A stretch of DNA of 64,000 bases from an uncultured Oscillospiraceae bacterium (lineage in GTDB: Bacteria > Bacillota > Clostridia > Oscillospirales > Oscillospiraceae): the NCBI GenBank assembly GCA_934591635.1, contig CAKTPI010000002.1, positions 62,001-126,000 on the forward strand. Reading direction: 5' to 3'. A program made the translations under genes and the position numbers. The notes beneath the pieces are model-generated. The model searched no databases. It was not told where the DNA came from and worked only from the letters and a program-made list of their open reading frames with translations. Below, piece after piece: positions 15,941 to 25,217 of the stretch (positions are counted from its first letter, which is position 1; each line of letters starts with the position of its first letter).

Positions 15941-17853
15941 GTGTTTTGAAGAAACTGGACAGAAAAAATGTCAGATGGCCGCTGCTGATTTATGACACAT
16001 TGATTATGCTGCTGGTGGAGCTGCTGCTGCTGGTGTTCACCGGCGAGACAGTTCGTTTCCCAAGTGTGTACTATGTGATGGGGCTGACCTTTGTCTGCGT
16101 GACCACCGCCCGTTTTATTGGCAATATCTATGGGCAGGTGTGGCGCTATGGCGGCATCCAATGCTATATGCGGCTGCTGGTAACGGATGCGGCGGCATTC
16201 GTGGCTGCCTATATTCTGGAGCGGCTGTTTATTCCCTATGCCATTAATTTTGCACGTCTGGCCGCCGTCTGCTGCACCAACCTGCTGGCGGCGCTGGCAA
16301 TTCGGATGATTTACCGCTATGCCTATAAGTGCGGTGACGACTCCACGCCGGTTGGACGTTTCCTGCTGGCGCTGCTCCGGCTCTTTGCCGGGGAGGAAAT
16401 CCTGGGAGAACGGATGGAGCATTCCAACCGCATCAAGATTGCCATTATCGGTGCCGGCCGGGTGGGGGTCAGCTTGGCAGATGACCTGCTGAATAACCGC
16501 AGTGCGGTCTACCTCCCGCGGTGTTTTGTGGATGTGGATCGGGAGAAAATCGGCCGGGATATCCGGGATTTGCCGGTGCTGCCGGAAAACGGAGCCACCC
16601 TTGCCCAGATGCGGGATTTGGAAATTCAGGAGGTCGTGCTGGCTATGCACGACCTGGATGAACAGAAAAAGAAGGAACTCTTTGAGTTTTACGCCGGGGC
16701 AGGCTACCGGGTCAAGATATACGATGCTCCCACCATGCAGGCAGCCGGTGGACAAAAGCAGCTGCGGGAATTTGATATTGAGGATTTGCTGTTCCGCAAG
16801 CCCATTTACATGATGGATGACCGCACCCGGGATTATTACCGGGGCAAAACCGTCCTGATTACCGGCGGCGGCGGATCCATTGGCGGCGAGCTTTGCCGCC
16901 AGATTGCAAAGCTGGAACCCAAGCAGCTGATTGTGCTGGATGTTTACGAAAACTGCGCTTATGACATTCAGCAGGAGCTGAAAATTTCCTGCCCTAATTT
17001 GGATTTGAAGGTGGAAATTGTCAGCATTACCAATAAGGCGGGCGTGGCGCGGGTGTTCCGCAACTACCGCCCGGATATTGTGATTCATGCCGCAGCCCAC
17101 AAGCATGTGCCCCTGATGGAGAATAACTGCATTGAAGCGGTGGAAAACAACGTGTTCGGCACCCTGAATGTGGTGCAGTGCTGTGAGGAATATGGCACCG
17201 CCCGCTTTATGATGGTCAGCACCGATAAAGCGGTGAACCCCACAAATATCATGGGTGCCACCAAACGGATGTGCGAGATGATCGTCCAGGCCCACAGCAT
17301 TGATGGCCGGGTGCAGTACAGCGCGACTCGCTTCGGAAATGTGCTGGGGTCTGCGGGTTCGGTGATTCCTCTGTTCAAACGGCAGATTGCGGCGGGCGGC
17401 CCGATCACCCTGACGGATCGCCGAATCACGCGGTATTTTATGACCATCCCGGAGGCATCCCATCTGGTGCTCACCAGTGGGGCGATGGCTCACAATGGGG
17501 AGCTGTTCGTGCTGGATATGGGAAAGCCTGTCCATATTCTGGATTTGGCAGAGAATATGATTCGCCTTTCCGGGGCACAGGGCATTAAAATTGTGGAAAC
17601 CGGACTCCGCCCGGGGGAAAAGCTCTATGAGGAATTGCTGGTGAAAACCGAAGAGCTGGACAAGACCGATAATGAACTGATTTTCATTGAGCGAGATGCG
17701 CCGGTGTCCATGCAGGAGCTGCAGGAAAAGCTGACGCTGCTGCGGGATGCCATTGTCACAGATGATGATGAAGTGGTGCGGCGCGCCATGAAGATTGCGG
17801 TGCCCACTTACCGCAGTGCGGAGGAGCAGGAGGTCTGCCTGATTCAGGCCTGA
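15937..17853 (+). CDS. Membrane-bound UDP-HexNAc 4,6-dehydratase (PglF/CapD-like)
   Basis: A 638-residue polysaccharide biosynthesis enzyme. Residues about 12-125 contain four membrane helices; 165-285 is a CoA-binding-like Rossmann domain (IAIIGAGRVGVSLADDLL); the C-terminal SDR domain starts TVLITGGGGSIGGELC (NAD-binding loop 309-318), followed by HAAAHKHVPLME and the catalytic STDKAVNPTNIMGATK (428-443). The Met replacing the usual SDR tyrosine is the hallmark of PglF-type dehydratases, which convert UDP-GlcNAc to the UDP-4-keto sugar leading to bacillosamine-type residues. The start could be ATG 15937, coupled to the leader ORF, or TTG 15946, better spaced from the same SD. It heads polysaccharide operon 1; no PglE-type aminotransferase or priming transferase is adjacent. 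Confidence 0.92.
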   Translation: MSVLKKLDRKNVRWPLLIYDTLIMLLVELLLLVFTGETVRFPSVYYVMGLTFVCVTTARFIGNIYGQVWRYGGIQCYMRLLVTDAAAFVAAYILERLFIPYAINFARLAAVCCTNLLAALAIRMIYRYAYKCGDDSTPVGRFLLALLRLFAGEEILGERMEHSNRIKIAIIGAGRVGVSLADDLLNNRSAVYLPRCFVDVDREKIGRDIRDLPVLPENGATLAQMRDLEIQEVVLAMHDLDEQKKKELFEFYAGAGYRVKIYDAPTMQAAGGQKQLREFDIEDLLFRKPIYMMDDRTRDYYRGKTVLITGGGGSIGGELCRQIAKLEPKQLIVLDVYENCAYDIQQELKISCPNLDLKVEIVSITNKAGVARVFRNYRPDIVIHAAAHKHVPLMENNCIEAVENNVFGTLNVVQCCEEYGTARFMMVSTDKAVNPTNIMGATKRMCEMIVQAHSIDGRVQYSATRFGNVLGSAGSVIPLFKRQIAAGGPITLTDRRITRYFMTIPEASHLVLTSGAMAHNGELFVLDMGKPVHILDLAENMIRLSGAQGIKIVETGLRPGEKLYEELLVKTEELDKTDNELIFIERDAPVSMQELQEKLTLLRDAIVTDDDEVVRRAMKIAVPTYRSAEEQEVCLIQA

Positions 17854-17873
17854 CGGAAAAAGAGGGGAATCCC

Positions 17874-19007
17874 ATGGAACAAACGCCCTGTGTGATCCTG
17901 GTTGCCAACGACAGCACCTTTTGCTATCATCTCCGCCGGGAGATTCTCCAAGCAATGGTACACGCCGGATGCCGGGTCAGCGTAATTTGCCAGGTGCTGG
18001 ACTTCCGGCAGGAGCTGGAAGTGCTGGGCTGCCGGGTGATTCCTATCAATGCCCGGCGCCGCCGGCGCAATCCCATGGAGGATGGCGCCTTGCTTTGGAG
18101 CCTGCTGCGGATTCTGCGGCGGGAGCATCCGGATGTGGTTTTTACAAATAACATCAAGCCCAACGTCTATGCAGGCCTTGCCTGCCGGATGCTGGGCATT
18201 CGGTATATTCCCAACATTACGGGGCTGGGAACGCCTCTGGTGCAGGGGGGCAGACTGGGAAAACTGACCCGCTGGCTGTATCGCATCGGCATCCGGGGGG
18301 CAGATACGGTGCTGTTCCAAAATGAAGATAATCTGGACTTTTTTCGCAGGAATCGGTTGCTGGGTGAGAAATCCCGAATCCTGCTCCTGCCGGGCAGCGG
18401 AGTGAATCTGGAGGCCTATCCCTGCTTCCCTTATCCGGCGGAGGGTACGGTGCATTTCCTCTATGCGGCCCGGGTGATGCGGGAAAAGGGAATTGACCAA
18501 TTTCTGGCAGCGGCCCGGGAGATCACGGCCCGGCATCCGGATACGGTATTTCACGTATGCGGCGGCTGTGACGATGAGGGCTATCAAAGCATTCTGGCGG
18601 ATGCCCAACGGCAGGGACTTATCCGCTATCACGGTTTACAGCGGGAGCTGCTGCCTTTTTACCGGGATTGCAGCTGCTTTTTGTATCCCTCCTATTACCC
18701 GGAGGGAATGAGCAATGTCCTTCTGGAGGCGGCGGCTTGCGGGCGGCCGGTGATTGCCGCGGACTGCCCCGGCTGCCGGGAACCGGTGGAGGATGGCGTC
18801 ACGGGTTATCTGGTTCCAACCCGGGATACAGCGGCGGTGATTGAGGCGGCAGAGCGCTTCCTGGCGCTGTCCCCGGCACAGCGGGCCCGGATGGGTCAGG
18901 CCGGACGGGAGAAAATGGAGCGCGAATTTGACCGGCAGATGGTGGCAGCCCAGTATCTGCGCCTGATTGGGCAGGGAAAGTCTACTTCAAGCGGAGGAAC
19001 AGTATGA
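17874..19007 (+). CDS. Glycosyltransferase family 4 (PglA-like)
   Basis: A 377-residue GT-B enzyme. The N-domain has VILVANDSTFCYHLRRE and VFTNNIKPNVYAG followed by ITGLGTPL, features shared with PglA-type N-acetylgalactosaminyltransferases and CapM-like proteins. The C-domain has FLYAARVMREKGIDQFL and the nucleotide-sugar E-x7-E motif in YPEGMSNVLLEAAACGRPVI. Position right after a PglF-like dehydratase suggests that it adds the second sugar to a lipid-linked diNAcBac-like residue; donor and acceptor are inferred. SD GAGGGG precedes the ATG, and the stop overlaps the next gene by 4 bp. Confidence 0.9.
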   Translation: MEQTPCVILVANDSTFCYHLRREILQAMVHAGCRVSVICQVLDFRQELEVLGCRVIPINARRRRRNPMEDGALLWSLLRILRREHPDVVFTNNIKPNVYAGLACRMLGIRYIPNITGLGTPLVQGGRLGKLTRWLYRIGIRGADTVLFQNEDNLDFFRRNRLLGEKSRILLLPGSGVNLEAYPCFPYPAEGTVHFLYAARVMREKGIDQFLAAAREITARHPDTVFHVCGGCDDEGYQSILADAQRQGLIRYHGLQRELLPFYRDCSCFLYPSYYPEGMSNVLLEAAACGRPVIAADCPGCREPVEDGVTGYLVPTRDTAAVIEAAERFLALSPAQRARMGQAGREKMEREFDRQMVAAQYLRLIGQGKSTSSGGTV

Positions 19008-20182
19008 ACGCTTTCGTTGCAACGGACTTTCGGGTTCATATTTATAAAGGCCGTCCCTATGCCTTTGGCAAGCACTATGTGGTGCTGGAGCGATACTATC
19101 ATGCCTTTGGGAGGCTTACCCTGTGCTGCCGCCGGGTGCAGGAGGAAACATTGCCGGAAGGCTTTCTGGAGATTTCGGAGTTGGTGCGGGAAGTCGTACC
19201 GGTGGAATCTCTGCTGCAGGTGTTGTTGGGGCGGTATCAGCGGGTGCTGCGGGAAAAAATCCGGCAGTGCGACCTGGTCATTTGCCGCTGCCACGGGATG
19301 ATTCCCTTCCGGGCCTTTGATGCTGCCCGGGCACTTGGCAAGCCCGTGCTGGCGGAGGCCATGGCCTGTGCGTGGGACGGATACTGGAACCATGGCATAG
19401 AGGGGAAGCTGCTTGCCCCCTATATGTTCCTGAAAATGCGGCAGGTAATGCGGAAGAGTGACTATGCCGCCTATGTAACGCAGGACTTTTTGCAGCGGCG
19501 TTATCCCAGAAAGGGGAAGAGTCTTGCCGCCTCCAATGTACGGCTGGAAAAAATAGAGCCGGATATGCTGGCCCGCCGCCGAACCCATATTCGGAACCAA
19601 AATCCGGCATCCCCGGTGCTCATGACCACTGCGGCGGTGGATGTTGCTTATAAGGGGCAGCAGTATGTGATTCATGCCCTCCCCAGGCTCAATGCGTTGG
19701 GAATTCATGCCCACTATGTGCTGGCAGGGGAGGGAGACCCGGAGAAGCTGCGCCGTCTGGCTTGCCGCCTGAGCGTGGAAGCACAGGTGGAGTTTGCGGG
19801 GCGGATGCCGCTGGAGAAGGTGCTGCAGCGGCTGGATGGGGCGGATATTTATTTGCAGCCCAGCCTGCAGGAAGGACTGCCGCGGGCGGTGATTGAGGCC
19901 ATGAGCCGGGGCTGCCTGTGCATCGGTGCCCGCACTGCCGGTATCCCGGAACTTTTGGAACCGGCGTTTCTGGTGCGGCGCAGAAGTGTAAGGGATTTGG
20001 TGCGGGCAATTGCCGCTGCCTGCCGGATGACGCCGGAGCAGCTGGAGCGGCAGGCGGAGCGGAATCTCGGCGTGGCGGGAAATTACACTGCGGCGGTGCT
20101 GAAGCCCCGCCGGGAGGCCTATTACCGGCAGATCAGAGAGAATATTCACCAGGCTGCAAACCGGGCAGCGGACGGGAGTTAG
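19004..20182 (+). CDS. Glycosyltransferase family 4 (operon 1, second)
   Basis: A 392-residue protein whose C-terminal half carries the GT4 pattern: VLMTTAAVDVAYKGQQYVIH, then YVLAGEGDPEKLRRLA, VEFAGRMPLEKVLQ, YLQPSLQEGLPRAVIEAMSRG (the E-x7-E pair) and AGIPELL. The N-terminal half is divergent (HIYKGRPYAFGKHYVVLERY), suggesting an unusual acceptor. Cytoplasmic, no membrane helices. Start ATG 19004 overlaps the upstream stop (ATGA) and has SD GGAGGAA. Linkage and sugar are unknown. Confidence 0.85.
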   Translation: MNAFVATDFRVHIYKGRPYAFGKHYVVLERYYHAFGRLTLCCRRVQEETLPEGFLEISELVREVVPVESLLQVLLGRYQRVLREKIRQCDLVICRCHGMIPFRAFDAARALGKPVLAEAMACAWDGYWNHGIEGKLLAPYMFLKMRQVMRKSDYAAYVTQDFLQRRYPRKGKSLAASNVRLEKIEPDMLARRRTHIRNQNPASPVLMTTAAVDVAYKGQQYVIHALPRLNALGIHAHYVLAGEGDPEKLRRLACRLSVEAQVEFAGRMPLEKVLQRLDGADIYLQPSLQEGLPRAVIEAMSRGCLCIGARTAGIPELLEPAFLVRRRSVRDLVRAIAAACRMTPEQLERQAERNLGVAGNYTAAVLKPRREAYYRQIRENIHQAANRAADGS

Positions 20183-20186
20183 ACCA

Positions 20187-21548
20187 ATGTTGGAAGCAAT
20201 GGAATTGGCATTCGGGATGCTGGCTCTTATTTTTGGCGTGTACTGTATCTGGTACGAAATTGGCGGCATTCTGGAAAACCGGCGGATCACCGTGGGCAAT
20301 CTTTTCCTTTTGATGTATGGCGTGACCTACGGGGTGATTCTCGCGTTGATTCTATTTCTGGATTCCTGCTTCGGCTATCAGGTAACGGGGATTCGATACG
20401 GGATCGACTATACAGGCCGGGGCATTTTGTATCTGTTTGTCTGGTTTCTCTTTGCTGTGGCGGGCTATGGAATGGTTCGTTTTGGCAGCCGTATTACACT
20501 GCGGAAAAAAAAGGAGAATGCGCCCCGCCTTCCTGACCGGGATGCCCCGGCGGCCTTTCAGTGGACGGCGGTGATTTGTCTGGTGGTGGGGGGCGTGTGC
20601 TTCTACCTGTGGGCCAGAGGTTGGGGCGGTATCCGTAACCTGATCCTCAATGCAGCCTCCATTCGAAATGGCAGCTATGCCGGCAAAAATTCCATGGCGT
20701 ATTTTGCAAAGCCCGCCCAGGTGGTGACCGCCGTCTCTGTGATGTGCATCCTACTGTGCCAGCGGGGGTACCACCGAGGCTGGAACGGAGTGCTTGCCGT
20801 GTTATCGGTGGGGCTGTCGCTGTTGTACCTGCTGGCCAAGGACGGACGGATGGGAATGGCAATGTATATTCTGGTGGTGCTGTTTGTCCTGCTGGGCCTG
20901 TTTGAGGAAAATGAGCACGTGCTGCGGAAATTCCGGACATTGATTCCGCTGTTCCTTTTGTTCGTCTTCGTGGTGCTGACCATGAACAGTGTGACCTACT
21001 TCATCCGCAATGGGCATTTTCGGCAGGATTCCACCGGCAGCGTGGGGGATACGGTGCTGAAGGAATTGATGTATATCTATGCCAGCGGCCAGGCTGCGGT
21101 GAAGCAGCTGCTGACCTCCAGAAGCCCCCTGTTGATTTTCCATGATTTGGGTAAAGCCCTCTTTGCCTGGGTGCCCAGTGCCCTGACTCCGAATGGATTG
21201 GTGGATATTTGGAAGTATAATACCCAGCTGGTGGGGGGGAGTGCCGTGAAATTCCAGATTCCCTGCGATTTGATTACCACCAGCCTGTATGATTTGGGCA
21301 TGCTTGGCCCCATCCTGATCCCTGCCTTCTGGGGCAAAGTCATCACCTGGCTGGAAGAGCGGCATCAGGCCCACGGGGGTATGATGTCCCAAACACTTTA
21401 CTATGCCTCCTCCATGCAGCTGGTGCGGCTGGTGAATTATTGCTGCCTGCACTACAGTGTGGCGGCGGTGTTTCATCTGGCTTTGGCTTGGGGAGTATAC
21501 CGGCTGCTGTGCCGCCGTAAATCGGGAGGGGTGGAGGAGCCGCAATGA
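20187..21548 (+). CDS. Wzy-like oligosaccharide repeat-unit polymerase
   Basis: A 453-residue polytopic membrane protein with about ten to twelve predicted helices, beginning with AFGMLALIFGVYCIWYEIG. It has the layout of O-antigen/capsule polymerases: a cytoplasmic basic loop (RKKKENAPRLPDRD) and a large outward loop between about residues 265 and 365. Wzy proteins have little sequence conservation, so the call rests on topology and position between glycosyltransferases and the Wzx gene. It would join lipid-linked repeat units on the outer face of the membrane. Confidence 0.75.
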   Translation: MLEAMELAFGMLALIFGVYCIWYEIGGILENRRITVGNLFLLMYGVTYGVILALILFLDSCFGYQVTGIRYGIDYTGRGILYLFVWFLFAVAGYGMVRFGSRITLRKKKENAPRLPDRDAPAAFQWTAVICLVVGGVCFYLWARGWGGIRNLILNAASIRNGSYAGKNSMAYFAKPAQVVTAVSVMCILLCQRGYHRGWNGVLAVLSVGLSLLYLLAKDGRMGMAMYILVVLFVLLGLFEENEHVLRKFRTLIPLFLLFVFVVLTMNSVTYFIRNGHFRQDSTGSVGDTVLKELMYIYASGQAAVKQLLTSRSPLLIFHDLGKALFAWVPSALTPNGLVDIWKYNTQLVGGSAVKFQIPCDLITTSLYDLGMLGPILIPAFWGKVITWLEERHQAHGGMMSQTLYYASSMQLVRLVNYCCLHYSVAAVFHLALAWGVYRLLCRRKSGGVEEPQ

Positions 21549-22651
21549 AGATCCTGTTTCTGATCAGCAAGCTCCACTACTCCGGTGCACCGAAAATGAT
21601 GGTCTGGATTGCAAATCAGATGGCGGCGCGTGGGCACCGGGTGACCCTGATTTCCATGTATGACCGGGATAACAGTCAGCAGCTCAGTCCGGCAGTGACC
21701 CTGCGGCTGTTGGGCCGCCATAAGAGTAAAAGCCGCCTGGCCCGGAATACCGTCGATTTGGCCGGTACCCTCCATGCCATCCGGCAGTGCGTCAGAGAGG
21801 AGCAGCCGGATGTGGTGGTATCCTTCCTGGATGCGGCGGGAAGTATGTTTTTACCCTTGAATTTCTTCTTTGGCAGCACGCCGGTGCTGGCCTCGGAACG
21901 GGTGGATCCCTCTGCCCGGAAGGGACTTTTGGGGTGGTTCCGGCACCGCCTGCTGCGCTTTGCGGACGGCATCGTCTTCCAGACAGAGGGGGCCAGAGCC
22001 TTTTATGCCTTCGATGCCCGGATTCAGGCAAAGAGCCGGGTAATTCCCAATCCGGTGCTGCTGCAGCCGGGGCAGCTATGTCAACCGGTTCCCTTTTCTC
22101 AGCGGGATAACCGCATGGTCAGCGTGGGACGGCTGACCATGAAGCAGAAGCGGTACGATGTGATGCTGGATGCATTTTTACTGGTGTACCGCGCCAGACC
22201 GGAACTCCGGTTGGAGATATATGGAGACGGCAAGGATGCCGCCCTGGTGCGGCAGATGATTGCGGCCCGAGGACTGGAAAATGCGGTATCCCTGATGGGA
22301 AAAACAGAGGATGTATTTGGGGCACTGCGGCGGGCCAGAGCCTTCGTTATCACCTCGGACTATGAGGGAATCCCAAATTCCCTGATTGAAGCCATGAGCT
22401 TTGGCGTTCCGGCGGTGGCCACCGATTGCAGCCCGGGCGGCGCAAGGCTTCTGGTGGAGCATGAGGTAAACGGGCTCCTGGCGCCCTGCGGGGATGCGGC
22501 GGCAATTGCCCGGGGACTTTTGCGACTGGCAGAGGATGAGGCGCTTTCAAACCGCATTGCCCAAAATGCCATTCAGATTGCGGAAAAGTTTCCGGAAGGG
22601 CCCATTGCCGACCAATGGGAGCAAGTCCTGTTGGAGCTGACCGATTTATAA
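21545..22651 (+). CDS. Glycosyltransferase family 4 (PglH/PglJ-like)
   Basis: A 368-residue GT4 enzyme. The N-terminus ILFLISKLHYSGAPKMMVWI has the SGAxxM substrate-loop motif typical of GT4 members such as PglJ/PglH; the C-domain contains MVSVGRLTMKQKRYDVML, YGDGKDAALVRQM, VSLMGKTEDVFGALRRA and the E-x7-E motif in SDYEGIPNSLIEAMSFGVPAVATD, then CSPGGARLLV. Probably adds HexNAc or hexose to the growing undecaprenol-linked unit. It overlaps the polymerase gene by 4 bp. Confidence 0.9.
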   Translation: MKILFLISKLHYSGAPKMMVWIANQMAARGHRVTLISMYDRDNSQQLSPAVTLRLLGRHKSKSRLARNTVDLAGTLHAIRQCVREEQPDVVVSFLDAAGSMFLPLNFFFGSTPVLASERVDPSARKGLLGWFRHRLLRFADGIVFQTEGARAFYAFDARIQAKSRVIPNPVLLQPGQLCQPVPFSQRDNRMVSVGRLTMKQKRYDVMLDAFLLVYRARPELRLEIYGDGKDAALVRQMIAARGLENAVSLMGKTEDVFGALRRARAFVITSDYEGIPNSLIEAMSFGVPAVATDCSPGGARLLVEHEVNGLLAPCGDAAAIARGLLRLAEDEALSNRIAQNAIQIAEKFPEGPIADQWEQVLLELTDL

Positions 22652-22670
22652 AAAGACGGAGGCGGGAACA

Positions 22671-24179
22671 ATGACCAGAAGAAAAAAGCTGATGCTTAAT
22701 ACCGCTTCAGCCCTGTGCTATCAGCTGGTCTCCCTGGTTTGCGGCTTCGTGCTGCCCAAATTTGTGATCCCTTACTTCGGTTCTGATGCCAATGGCTTGC
22801 TGAACTCCATTACCCAGTTCCTGTCGGTGATTTCCTTGTGTGAGGCCGGGGTGGGGGCGGTGGTGCAGGCATCGCTGTACCAGCCGCTGGCCAAGCGGGA
22901 CTGGCCCCAGGTAAGCCGGGTGATGACCTCCTCCCGGCGCTTTTTCGGCAAGGTGATGAAGCTGCTGGCTGTGTATGTGGCGGTGCTGATGCTGGCATTT
23001 CCACTGGCCCTGCGGGAAAAATATGACTATGATTTCGGCTTCCTTGCTTCCCTGATTCTCATCCTGTCGGTGAGCTATCTGGCTCAGTATTACCTGTTTG
23101 TGACCCATAAGCTGCTGATCAATGCCGATCAGATGTCCTTTGTGCAGCTTACTGTCCACAGCGGCACGCTGATTCTCAATACATTGGCAACCGTTGGGCT
23201 TATCTCCCTGGGGGCAAGCCTGCATCAGGTGAAGCTGATGTCCAGCCTGGTGTTTCTGCTTCAGCCGTTGGTGCTGAAATGGTATGTGGAGCGGCACTAT
23301 CCGGTCAACACCCATATGGAGCTGACAGAGGAGCCGATCCGGCAGAAGTGGAACGGTCTGGCTCAGCACATTGCCAGTGTGGTGCTGCTGAACACGGATA
23401 CCGTGGTGCTGACGTTATGCTCTACCCTGAAAAATGTGTCGATTTACAGTGTATACCATTTGGTAGCGCACGGCTGCAAGCAGGTGATTGCTTCCTGCAC
23501 CACCGGTACCCAGGCCATGCTGGGCAACATGTATGCACAGCAGGAGCATCAGCGGTTAAACGAGGCCTTTTCTGCCTATGAGCTGCTGGTGCATACCTTA
23601 GTGACGGCGCTGTTTACCCTGGCGGGCATTTTATTGCTGCCCTTTGTGCGGCTGTATACCCGGAACTTTACGGATGCGAACTATATTGCCCCTGCCTTTG
23701 GGTATCTGCTGATTCTGGCTCAGGCGGTGTACTGCGTCCGCATTCCCTATTATTCCATGGTGCATGCTGCCGGTCATTTCCAGCAGACCCAATGCAGCGC
23801 CATCGTAGAGGCGGCGGTGAATCTGGGCCTTTCGGTGTCACTGGTATTCCGGTTCGGCCTGGTGGGCGTGGCCATCGGTACATTGGCAGCTATGTGTTAC
23901 CGCACCGGGTATTTGGCATGGTATTTGCAAAAGCAGATTCTGCACCGCCGGTTAGGACATTTCCTGAAGCATTTGGTCGTTGATATTCTGGGCAGCGCTG
24001 TCATGGTGCTGGCAACGGGCCGGTTTGCCATGGCCCACCTGGATGTGCGCAGCTGGCTGTGGCTGGCGGTGCGGGTGAGCGTGGTGGGCCTTGCGGTGCT
24101 GGCAGGAGTACAGTGGGTGTTTTACCGGCAGGAATTTGCAAGGACGTGGACGCTCTTGCGGGGAAAACACCGGAAATGA
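22671..24179 (+). CDS. Wzx-like polysaccharide flippase
   Basis: A 502-residue protein with 12-14 predicted helices of the MOP superfamily (Wzx/RfbX). The N-terminus has MLNTASALCYQLVSLVCGFV and PYFGSDANGLLNSITQFL, then LCEAGVGAVVQASLY, a pattern usual in Gram-positive capsule flippases. It would transfer the undecaprenyl-diphosphate repeat unit to the outer face for the polymerase two genes upstream. SD GGAGGCGGG precedes ATG 22671. Confidence 0.88.
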   Translation: MTRRKKLMLNTASALCYQLVSLVCGFVLPKFVIPYFGSDANGLLNSITQFLSVISLCEAGVGAVVQASLYQPLAKRDWPQVSRVMTSSRRFFGKVMKLLAVYVAVLMLAFPLALREKYDYDFGFLASLILILSVSYLAQYYLFVTHKLLINADQMSFVQLTVHSGTLILNTLATVGLISLGASLHQVKLMSSLVFLLQPLVLKWYVERHYPVNTHMELTEEPIRQKWNGLAQHIASVVLLNTDTVVLTLCSTLKNVSIYSVYHLVAHGCKQVIASCTTGTQAMLGNMYAQQEHQRLNEAFSAYELLVHTLVTALFTLAGILLLPFVRLYTRNFTDANYIAPAFGYLLILAQAVYCVRIPYYSMVHAAGHFQQTQCSAIVEAAVNLGLSVSLVFRFGLVGVAIGTLAAMCYRTGYLAWYLQKQILHRRLGHFLKHLVVDILGSAVMVLATGRFAMAHLDVRSWLWLAVRVSVVGLAVLAGVQWVFYRQEFARTWTLLRGKHRK

Positions 24180-24191
24180 AGGAGAAACACC

Positions 24192-25217
24192 ATGGGAAAC
24201 GGAAAAAAGCTCTTGACTTTTGCAAGGAAAATGTGCTGTAACGGAAATGCCGCGTTTGCCCTGGGGCGGCAGCTGGGCTGGGAATTCCGCCGTATGCCGG
24301 ATCGGGCGTATCTGGAGAAGATGTACCGATTTCGCTTGGGGGTGGAACCTGATCTGGATCATCCCAAAACCTACAATGAGAAGCTGCAATACCTGAAGCT
24401 CCATGAGCATTACCCGGAACGGGTGCAGCTGGTGGATAAAATTGAAGTGAAGCACTATGTAGCCCAGGTGCTGGGGTCGGAGTATCTGATCCCAACCCTT
24501 GGGGTGTGGAGCCGGTTTGCGGATATTGACTTTGACAGCCTGCCACGGCAGTTTGTGCTCAAGTGCAGCCACGATTCCGGCGGACAGGTGATTTGCCTGG
24601 ATAAGGAGACCCTGAACAGAAAAAGGTGCCAACGGAAAATTGAAAAGAGCCTTCATCGCAATTTTTATTACCGGCAGCGGGAGTGGCTGTATCAGGCGGT
24701 GCCGCCCCGCATCCTGGCGGAACCTTTTATCAGTGACGGTGTGCACAAAAGCTTGGTGGATTATAAGCTGTTCTGCTTTGATGGAGTGCCAAAATTCATC
24801 ATGACCGTAAACGGTGGCCATGGGGACGAAAGCCTGGTGGAGCGGCGAATCTATGACACCCAGTGGAAGCTCCTGCCCATTGGCCTGCGGGGCAAGCCCC
24901 CAGTGGAAACGGCGGAGGAAAAGCCTGCCCAGCTTCCGGTCTTGTTGGAGGCGGCGGAAAAACTCAGCCGGGGCATGAAGCACGTGCGGGTGGATCTGTA
25001 TTTGGTAAATGGAAAGGTTTATTTTGGAGAACTGACCTTTTACCACATGTCCGGCTTCGAGGAATTTGTTCCCCGCCAGTGGGATGAGAAGCTGGGAGAA
25101 TTGATTCAGCTGGAAAGGGAGACAGAAATTGCGAAGGAAAAGAAAGGGAAAACAGATGATGGAAATTCGGAAATATCAGGAACAGGATCTACCGGAGATG
25201 ATTCGGATCTGGAATGA
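24192..25217 (+). CDS. TupA-like ATP-grasp protein
   Basis: A 341-residue protein of the ATP-grasp TupA-like family (often labelled glycosyltransferase in capsule loci). Landmarks are TYNEKLQYLKLHEHYPE, VDKIEVKHYV, QFVLKCSHDSGGQVI (nucleotide-binding), LAEPFISDG, DYKLFCFDGVPKFI and the metal-binding end HVRVDLYLVNGKVYFGELTFY. TupA is named from teichuronopeptide synthesis, where it ligates amino acids to a uronic-acid polymer. Here it may decorate the operon-1 polysaccharide with an amino acid. The last 60 bases overlap the GNAT gene in another frame; the C-terminus after the family domain is a charged tail. Confidence 0.85.
   Translation: MGNGKKLLTFARKMCCNGNAAFALGRQLGWEFRRMPDRAYLEKMYRFRLGVEPDLDHPKTYNEKLQYLKLHEHYPERVQLVDKIEVKHYVAQVLGSEYLIPTLGVWSRFADIDFDSLPRQFVLKCSHDSGGQVICLDKETLNRKRCQRKIEKSLHRNFYYRQREWLYQAVPPRILAEPFISDGVHKSLVDYKLFCFDGVPKFIMTVNGGHGDESLVERRIYDTQWKLLPIGLRGKPPVETAEEKPAQLPVLLEAAEKLSRGMKHVRVDLYLVNGKVYFGELTFYHMSGFEEFVPRQWDEKLGELIQLERETEIAKEKKGKTDDGNSEISGTGSTGDDSDLE

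Noticed and set aside
15838..17955. A 705-codon open frame antisense to the PglF-like gene
   Set aside because: Runs across the operon promoter and leader, has no SD, and encodes a His/Gln/Asn-rich sequence typical of reverse-strand shadows.
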